Shown here piece by piece: positions 50,763 to 55,822 of a stretch of DNA of 55,822 nucleotides. Source of the DNA: an uncultured Eubacteriales bacterium (GTDB lineage: Bacteria > Bacillota > Clostridia > Oscillospirales > Acutalibacteraceae). The DNA is taken from contig OMYO01000008.1 in assembly GCA_900315285.1 (NCBI GenBank), forward strand, positions 1 through 55,822, in the 5' to 3' direction. Position numbers and translations under genes: made by a program. The stretch's first letter is position 1, and each line of letters starts with the position of its first letter. Below the pieces are notes generated by a model. The model made no database searches. It worked only from the letters and a program-made list of their open reading frames with translations, and had not been told where the DNA came from.

Positions 50763-51733
50763 TAACCTGTGCCGCAGTGCTGCTGGGGTTCCTTCTCGAT
50801 ATTGCCTTTGGCGATCCAGCCTGGATTCCCCATCCGGTGGTCCTCATCGGGAAGTACATCTCTTTATTGGAACGACACCTGCGGAACCGTTTCCCGAAAA
50901 CCCCAAAGGGCGAACGGAGAGCGGGCCGGCTGCTGACGTTCCTTGTCATCTTTACCGTTGCCGCTGTCACGGGCGGTATTAGCGTCGGCGCCTATTATCT
51001 GCACCCCATTGCGTACCTCTGCGTCAACACGCTTTGGTGCTGGCAGGCACTGGCCTGGCGAGGGCTGCGGCAGGCAGGCCTTGACGTCATGGATTGCCTG
51101 AAGCGCGGTGACATTCTCAGCGCCCGGAAGGCGGTTCACGCACTGGTGGGCCGAGATGTGGATTCCTTAAATGAGGAGCAGATCACGAAGGCTACCGTGG
51201 AGTCCATTGCGGAGAACTCCAATGACGGGATCATTGCTCCGCTTATCTATATGCTGATCGGCGGGGGCGCGCTGGCTATGGTGTACAAGGCTATCAACAC
51301 CATGGACAGCATGCTCGGGTATAAGAACGAGAGGTATCTCAACTTTGGCCGGGCGTCTGCGAAGACGGATGATGTGGCGGGGTATGTGCCGGCGCGGATC
51401 GCCGGGATTGCGCTGCAGGAGGGGGCTGCTTTGGTCCCCGCATGCAGTGGAAAAGAGGCGAGACGCATAAGGCGGAGGGATGGCCGCCTGCCCGCAAGCC
51501 CCAATGCGGGGCTCACCGAGGCGGCCTGTGCAGGGGCCCTCGGCATTCAGCTCGGCGGCCCGGCCCCGTACTTCGGGGAGATGGTGGACAAGCCATATCT
51601 CGGGGATGCCCATCGGCCCGCCGAGCCGGACGACATCCGCCTCGCAAACCGCATGGTGACCTGGTCCACTGTACTCGTACTTGTATTCGGCCTGCTTCTG
51701 CGGGCTCTTGTGTTTTTCCTGATTCATCCATGA
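50759..51733 (+). CDS. cbiB: Adenosylcobinamide-phosphate synthase CbiB
   Basis: A 324-residue membrane enzyme that attaches aminopropanol phosphate to cobyrate. DIAFGDPAWIPHPVVLIGKY near the N-terminus, ESIAENSNDGIIAPLIY, NTMDSMLGYKNERY and SPNAGLTEAACAGALGIQLG are all characteristic. The start is GTG at 50759. The stretch around residues 225-245 (ACSGKEARRIRRRDG) is more basic than usual but in place. Confidence 0.93.
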   Translation: MITCAAVLLGFLLDIAFGDPAWIPHPVVLIGKYISLLERHLRNRFPKTPKGERRAGRLLTFLVIFTVAAVTGGISVGAYYLHPIAYLCVNTLWCWQALAWRGLRQAGLDVMDCLKRGDILSARKAVHALVGRDVDSLNEEQITKATVESIAENSNDGIIAPLIYMLIGGGALAMVYKAINTMDSMLGYKNERYLNFGRASAKTDDVAGYVPARIAGIALQEGAALVPACSGKEARRIRRRDGRLPASPNAGLTEAACAGALGIQLGGPAPYFGEMVDKPYLGDAHRPAEPDDIRLANRMVTWSTVLVLVFGLLLRALVFFLIHP

Positions 51734-52719
51734 GCAATTCTTTCGGACACGGCGGCGACTGGTTCTCGTTCCAGGACGAGAGCGGTCAGCTGCCCCTCGA
51801 CTTTTCTGCCAATATCAGCCCCCTCGGCGTCCCCTACGGCGTCAGAGCGGCCATCTGCGCCGCCGCAGAGCACGCGGACGCCTACCCGGACCCGGAGTGC
51901 CGAGAACTCCGGGCCGCCCTCTCGGAGCACGAGGGCGTTCCCGCCTCGCAGATCCTCTGCGGCGCCGGTGCCGCAGACCTGATCTGGCGCGCCGTGCTCG
52001 CACTGCGCCCCCGCAGTGCCTGCGTTATGGAGCCCACGTTCTCCGAGTACCGGGCGGCCCTCTGTGCCGTCGGCGCGGAGATCACTCCATCCCTCGGTCC
52101 CCGGACCGAGATGGCCTTTCTATGCAACCCCAACAACCCCACCGGCGAGCTGCTGTCCGCCGCGTCGGTCCGGGACTATGCCGCCCGCTGCCGCGCCTCC
52201 GGCGTCGTCCTCCTCCTCGACAACTGCTTTCTCGACTTTACGGACCACCCCGATCCCTTTCCGCTTGAACCAGGTGTCCTTGTCCTGAAGGCCTTCACAA
52301 AGCTCTATGGCATGGCCGGCATCCGGCTCGGCTATGTCATGTCCACCGATGAGGAACTGCTTGACCGCATGGCCCATATGGGTCCGCCGTGGGCGGTCTC
52401 CACGCCGGCGCAGGCCGCCGGCATTGCCGCCCTGAAGGAGACGGACTATGTGGAACGAGTCCGGGAGATTATCCGGGAGGAGCGACCATTCCTGGAGCGG
52501 GAGCTGCGTTCCCTGGGATTCCTCGTTGTCCTGGGCTCCGCAAACTTCCTGCTCTTCCGCTCGGAGACACCGCTGGAACAGCCTCTCCGGGAACGGGGCA
52601 TCCTGATCCGCAACTGTGGAAATTTTGAAGGGCTGGATGACAAATGGTACCGCACTGCAGTCCGAACGCATGAAGACAACTGCAGACTCATTGAGACACT
52701 GAAGGAGGTGATCCGGTGA
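51730..52719 (+). CDS. cobD: L-threonine-O-3-phosphate decarboxylase CobD
   Basis: A 329-residue fold-type I PLP enzyme that makes aminopropanol phosphate for CbiB. The N-terminal HGGDW and DFSANISPLGVP, the LCNPNNPTGELL block, and the cofactor lysine in LKAFTKLYGMAGIRLGY are present. The ATG at 51730 overlaps the end of cbiB; the longer frame is a shadow of cbiB. The stop overlaps the GTG of cbiP. Confidence 0.93.
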   Translation: MSNSFGHGGDWFSFQDESGQLPLDFSANISPLGVPYGVRAAICAAAEHADAYPDPECRELRAALSEHEGVPASQILCGAGAADLIWRAVLALRPRSACVMEPTFSEYRAALCAVGAEITPSLGPRTEMAFLCNPNNPTGELLSAASVRDYAARCRASGVVLLLDNCFLDFTDHPDPFPLEPGVLVLKAFTKLYGMAGIRLGYVMSTDEELLDRMAHMGPPWAVSTPAQAAGIAALKETDYVERVREIIREERPFLERELRSLGFLVVLGSANFLLFRSETPLEQPLRERGILIRNCGNFEGLDDKWYRTAVRTHEDNCRLIETLKEVIR

Positions 52720-54149
52720 ATCGCCAACACGCAAGACCCATCATGGTCCAGGGGACCATGTCCGGCGCAGGAAAGAGCCTGCTGTGCGCGGCACTCTGCC
52801 GGATCTTTGCCCGGCAGGGTCTCCGGGTCGCCCCGTTCAAGAGCCAGAACATGGCCCTGAACAGCTGTGTCACCGACGACGGCCTCGAGATGGGCCGCGC
52901 CCAGGCCGTCCAGGCCGCCGCTGCCGGCAAACGCCCCGATGTCCGCATGAACCCGGTCCTGCTGAAACCCTGCACCGACACCGGCAGCCAGGTCATTGTG
53001 AACGGCATTGCCCGGAGCGAGATGGGCGCCGCGGAATACTATGAAAAAAAGGCATCCCTCATCCCCGATGTCCTCGCCGCCTACCACAGCCTGGCAGAGG
53101 AGAACGACGTCATTGTCATTGAGGGAGCGGGCAGCCCTGCGGAGATCAACCTGCGGGAAAACGACTTCGTCAACATGGGCCTGGCGTCCATGGTGGACGC
53201 CCCTGTGCTTCTTGCTGGAGACATTGACCGGGGCGGTGTCTTCGCCCAGCTCGTCGGAACGGCTGCACTGCTGGAACCGGAGGAGACGGCTCGGATCAAG
53301 GGCTTCCTCATCAACAAATTCCGGGGCGATCCAGCCATTTTACAACACGGCCTCGACCTCTTGGAACAGCGTACCGGCATTCCAGTCCTCGGCGTCATTC
53401 CTTATCTCGATGTAGATATCGACGAGGAGGACTCCCTGGCTCCACGCCTCGCCGCCGGTACCGAGGGTGTTCTGGATGTGGCGGTCATCCGCTTTCCGCG
53501 CATCTCCAACTTCACGGATCTGGCACCGCTGGAGGCCCATCCGCAGTTTGGGGTCCGCTATGTGGAGCGGGTGCAGGATCTGGGCAGCCCGGACCTCATC
53601 ATCTTGCCCGGAACGAAGAGCACGACGCCCGATCTCCTCTGGATGCGGGAATCCGGTCTCGAGGCGAAAGTCCTGCAGTGTGCCTCCCGCGGCACGCCGG
53701 TCATTGGAATCTGCGGCGGCTTCCAAATGCTGGGCCGCACGGTGGAGGAGGAGGGCCCCTCCGTCCGTGGCCTGGGACTGCTCCCCGTGGACACCGTCTT
53801 CCAGCCGGACAAAAAACTCGTCCGCACTGAGACTACTGTTCGAGACTGCCCCTTCCTGGACGGGGCGCTGAACGGACTTGCCATCTCCGGCTACGAGATT
53901 CATCAGGGCCGCACGTCGGACGGCATCCACGCCACGGACACGGTCCTCGGCAGCTATCTCCACGGTTTCTTTGACCGGGGCGATTTAGTAGAGGCTCTCG
54001 CCGACGCCCTCTCAAAAAAGAAAGGGGTCTCCTACGTGGGAGCCCAGCCGGTCTCCCACGCGGAGTACCTGGACACCCAGCTGAACATCCTGGCCGATGG
54101 TGTAGAAGCGGCCTGCAACATGGAGGCAATATGGGAACTGATACAGTAA
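52716..54149 (+). CDS. cbiP: Cobyric acid synthase CbiP
   Basis: A 477-residue glutamine-dependent amidotransferase that amidates four side chains. P-loop MVQGTMSGAGKSLL, KSQNMALNSCVT, EGAGSPAEINLRENDFVNMG and the glutaminase nucleophile region VIGICGGFQMLGRTV, with final histidine block GYEIHQGRT, are seen. The start is GTG at 52716, within GTGAATCGCC, a core copy of the recurrent motif. Confidence 0.95.
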   Translation: MNRQHARPIMVQGTMSGAGKSLLCAALCRIFARQGLRVAPFKSQNMALNSCVTDDGLEMGRAQAVQAAAAGKRPDVRMNPVLLKPCTDTGSQVIVNGIARSEMGAAEYYEKKASLIPDVLAAYHSLAEENDVIVIEGAGSPAEINLRENDFVNMGLASMVDAPVLLAGDIDRGGVFAQLVGTAALLEPEETARIKGFLINKFRGDPAILQHGLDLLEQRTGIPVLGVIPYLDVDIDEEDSLAPRLAAGTEGVLDVAVIRFPRISNFTDLAPLEAHPQFGVRYVERVQDLGSPDLIILPGTKSTTPDLLWMRESGLEAKVLQCASRGTPVIGICGGFQMLGRTVEEEGPSVRGLGLLPVDTVFQPDKKLVRTETTVRDCPFLDGALNGLAISGYEIHQGRTSDGIHATDTVLGSYLHGFFDRGDLVEALADALSKKKGVSYVGAQPVSHAEYLDTQLNILADGVEAACNMEAIWELIQ

Positions 54150-54814
54150 AGCATCACCTTCCGTCCGACATTGAGAGGACGAGCATGAAAATCATAACGG
54201 AGGAGCTCGCAGAGCGCGGCATTGTGCTTCAGCCGGGCACAGAGGCGGTCGTGAAACGGGTCATCCATGCAACGGCGGACTTTGACTATGCGGAAAACCT
54301 TGTCTTCCTAAATAATCCTGTCACCTCGGCGATTCGGTCTCTGACAGAAGACCACGTCCCTCTGATCACGGACACCAACATGGCCCTCTCCGGCCTCAGC
54401 CGCAAGGCTTTGTCCCAGCTCGATTGCCGGGCCGACTGCTATATGGCGGACCCGGAGGTGGCGGCCGCCGCCAGAGCGGACGCCACAACGCGCGCCGCTG
54501 CCGCCATGAGGAAGGCCGCCCGCGACGATGCCGGCGCAGTGCTCGCCGTCGGCAACGCGCCGACGGCCCTGTTCACGATAGCGGACCTCATGGAGACCGG
54601 CCTCCGGCCGGCGCTCATCGTTGCGGTCCCGGTGGGCTTTGTGAACGTCGTGGAGGCCAAGGAGAAAATCATCGGGATCTGCACCCGCACCGGGACGCCG
54701 GCCATCGTCGCCCGCGGCCGCAAGGGCGGCAGCACCGTCGCCACTGCCATCTGCAACGCACTGCTCTATAGCGCCACCGACATGCTCGACCCCTCCCGCC
54801 GTGGCTGGAATTAA
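54131..54814 (+). CDS. cbiC: Cobalt-precorrin-8 methylmutase CbiC
   Basis: A 227-residue enzyme that moves the C11 methyl to C12, giving cobyrinic acid. RVIHATADFDYAENL holds the catalytic histidine; TDTNMALSGLS, AVGNAPTALFTIADLM and VPVGFVNVVEAKE are family blocks, and ARGRKGGSTVATAICNALL ends the fold. It overlaps cbiP by 19 bp and is the last cobalamin gene. An in-frame ATG at 54185 would give a shorter product nearer the family's usual start. Confidence 0.93.
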   Translation: MGTDTVKHHLPSDIERTSMKIITEELAERGIVLQPGTEAVVKRVIHATADFDYAENLVFLNNPVTSAIRSLTEDHVPLITDTNMALSGLSRKALSQLDCRADCYMADPEVAAAARADATTRAAAAMRKAARDDAGAVLAVGNAPTALFTIADLMETGLRPALIVAVPVGFVNVVEAKEKIIGICTRTGTPAIVARGRKGGSTVATAICNALLYSATDMLDPSRRGWN

Positions 54815-54819
54815 AAATT

Positions 54820-54848
54820 TTGCAAATCGCCCCATAAACCGTTACAAT
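54820..54848 (+). promoter_or_regulatory. Promoter of the membrane protein gene
   Basis: TTGCAA (54820-54825) and TACAAT (54843-54848) are exactly 17 bp apart, directly after cbiC. It indicates that the next gene is transcribed separately from the cobalamin operon. Confidence 0.6.
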
Positions 54849-54886
54849 AGAGGCAATTAAGAAGCTTTTCAGAGAGGAGGAGCGTC

Positions 54887-55357
54887 ATGCTGGGAAAAGT
54901 GGTCCGGGACATCAGCGAACTGAATCGCGCATCGGTCCAGGAAAAATGGAAATTCTGGAAGAAGAACAACCTTATCCTTCTGGCGGTCTCGCTGGTGCTC
55001 TTTTGCATCATCGCCTTCTTCCTCGGCTTTGACACGCTGGGCTACTATCCGGACGGCTCCGGCGGCCTGACCTCGGACGCCGCGGTCCTGCTCTTCATCC
55101 TGTCCTTCATTGCAGGCCTCGAGTACACGGAGTACACCATCAAGCCGGAAATCCGCAAACTATACCTGCAGCCCACGCGGTTCTTCTACATTGCCGCATC
55201 CATCACTCTGCTCGTCTCGAGCTCCGCATGGATCTGCGCCAACACCGCCTCGTTTATCGTCATGCCGGTCATCCGTATCTGCATTATTCTCTGGTGTGTT
55301 GCCGCAGTATTGTGGCTAATCGGCTATCTTTTCAACAAGTTCCGAAAAAAGGCTTGA
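54887..55357 (+). CDS. Membrane protein of unknown function
   Basis: I do not recognise a family. The 156-residue product has a basic N-terminal cytoplasmic stretch (SVQEKWKFWKKNN) followed by four hydrophobic segments: about 29-47, 63-77, 97-112 and 124-146, and a short basic tail (FNKFRKKA). It is likely an inner-membrane protein with both ends in the cytoplasm. GAGAGGAGG lies upstream of the ATG and it has its own promoter. A second promoter begins inside its last codons. Confidence 0.75.
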   Translation: MLGKVVRDISELNRASVQEKWKFWKKNNLILLAVSLVLFCIIAFFLGFDTLGYYPDGSGGLTSDAAVLLFILSFIAGLEYTEYTIKPEIRKLYLQPTRFFYIAASITLLVSSSAWICANTASFIVMPVIRICIILWCVAAVLWLIGYLFNKFRKKA

Positions 55358-55382
55358 AATTTTTAATCATTTCCCTTATAAT
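55354..55382 (+). promoter_or_regulatory. Strong promoter with no protein gene downstream
   Basis: TTGAAA (55354-55359) and a perfect TATAAT (55377-55382) are exactly 17 bp apart, overlapping the stop codon of the membrane protein gene. Transcription would start near 55389 and end at the terminator at 55504-55546. Confidence 0.7.
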
Positions 55383-55388
55383 GTGGCC

Positions 55389-55546
55389 TATTGAAACGAC
55401 TATACGCGTGTTACGGTACAGCCGGAATTGGAAATAGACTGTTCCCGTACAGCATACGTCTTTCAGTAATAAATCATTTTTATTTTCTAATGATTTTTAG
55501 CTGAAAAAAGGAGAGACCCAGGAGAGACATTGGTCTCTCCTTTTTT
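55389..55546 (+). ncRNA. Candidate small structured RNA, about 158 nt
   Basis: Bounded by a near-consensus promoter and a long terminator, with no ORF that has a ribosome site. Three consecutive foldings are visible: hairpin 1 with TACGG (55412-55416)/CCGTA (55445-55449) and ACAG (55418-55421)/CTGT (55439-55442), extended by GTGT/ATAC and GAC/GTC; hairpin 2 with TTTCAG (55461-55466)/CTGAAA (55501-55506) enclosing AAATCATT (55471-55478)/AATGATTT (55489-55496); and the terminator hairpin. It does not match tmRNA, SRP RNA, RNase P or a riboswitch core that I know. A 6S-like role is not supported because the two ends do not pair. Confidence 0.55.
55504..55546 (+). terminator. Strong (possibly bidirectional) terminator
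   Basis: AAAAAAGGAGAGACC (55504-55518) pairs perfectly with GGTCTCTCCTTTTTT (55532-55546). Confidence 0.9.
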
Positions 55547-55775
55547 CATGCAATTTTTTAGATATCACCAGTGGGTGATAGAGGGAGGGACCTGCAATTC
55601 AGTCTGACCTTACCACAGAATTCGAACCAAGTTTGAAGTTTCAGCGCTATCTTACTGAATTTCAGTCAGAGCCATTCATTTCTCCCTTGTTAGTCTGAAT
55701 ATTTTTCAGACCGGGGCAGAAAATTGATATGTACCCAGAATTCTGGACACATTTTCTTCGTTAACCATTACCGGT
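55547..55775. other. Gene-free stretch at the window end
   Basis: No ORF with a ribosome site. Seen: a perfect GTCTGAA (55693-55699)/TTCAGAC (55705-55711) hairpin, a possible TCTGAC/GTCAGA pairing across 55600-55670, and CCAGAATTCTGG, a perfect 12-bp palindrome near 55740. A terminator follows at 55776-55807. No promoter is evident. Confidence 0.4.
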
Positions 55776-55807
55776 GGATGTCTCCCTGTATTTTACAGGG
55801 GACATCC
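55776..55807 (+). terminator. Plus-strand terminator without an assigned gene
   Basis: GGATGTCTCCCTGTA (55776-55790) pairs with TACAGGGGACATCC (55794-55807) with a T-G wobble, followed by AATTTGTTTTCTT. The transcript that it ends is not identified. Confidence 0.7.
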
Positions 55808-55822
55808 AATTTGTTTTCTTCT

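Noticed and set aside
55389..55546. 6S RNA as identity of the candidate small RNA
   Set aside because: 6S RNA folds end to end with a central bubble; here the ends do not pair and three separate hairpins are seen.

Overview
The window reads as chromosomal DNA of an anaerobic Bacillota (Firmicutes; Clostridia or Negativicutes cannot be separated by reading alone). The grounds are strong AGGAGG-type ribosome binding sites, many overlapping ATGA/GTGA gene junctions, the O2-sensitive HydE maturase, a flavoprotein-rubredoxin fusion, and a complete anaerobic (cobalt-early) cobalamin pathway with CbiK and CbiD. Coding DNA is fairly GC-rich and the few gene-free stretches are AT-rich. No tRNA, rRNA, CRISPR-Cas or intact insertion sequence was recognised.

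Layout. (1) 1-420: seven evenly spaced imperfect palindromes (array A). (2) 461-13150, minus strand: one tight 13-gene operon, hydE, a TM1266-type regulator, nitrogenase-like H/D/K set 2, hypF-hypC-hypD-hypE, nitrogenase-like H/D/K set 1, and a small CxCxxC protein, ending in a clear terminator. (3) 13273-18861: flavoprotein-rubredoxin, an orphan solute-binding lipoprotein, cysteine desulfurase, acylphosphatase, trmO, alanine racemase. (4) 18960-23865, minus: two paralogous secreted proteins of unknown function, a 590-bp gene-poor block rich in inverted repeats, and a polar amino-acid ABC transporter. (5) 23937-28296: radical SAM protein, metallophosphatase, MATE exporter, iron alcohol dehydrogenase. 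(6) 28518-28937: a second seven-unit palindrome array (array B), then brnTA, hflX, a split chromate transporter, an unknown gene and a cation efflux protein. (7) 34311-39127: pncB, a HAD phosphatase, pepT, alpha-amylase. (8) 39146-54814: an 18-gene cobalamin operon, cbiK to cbiC. (9) 54887-55822: a membrane protein, then a promoter-to-terminator unit without an ORF that looks like a small structured RNA.

How the genes may work together. The standout is the 12.7-kb operon. HypCDEF builds an Fe(CN)2CO unit in [NiFe]-hydrogenase maturation and HydE is a radical SAM enzyme of [FeFe]-hydrogenase maturation, yet no hydrogenase, HypA/B, HydF or HydG is present. Instead two complete nitrogenase-like reductase/component-1 sets surround the hyp genes. 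My inference is that this operon makes and uses an organometallic iron cofactor in a nitrogenase-like enzyme, one H/D/K set acting as enzyme and the other as assembly scaffold. It is not a classical nitrogen-fixation cluster: nifB, nifE and nifN are absent and the component-1 subunits are short.

Two sequence-level patterns also stand out. The two palindrome arrays share the same 8-bp arms, an exact 39-bp unit length and a 62-64-bp period. Separately, the decamer GGGCGATTCA (or its complement TGAATCGCCC) occurs ten times in both coding and intergenic DNA, where about 0.1 would be expected by chance, and two copies form an inverted-repeat hairpin, much like DNA-uptake or HIP1-type signature motifs.
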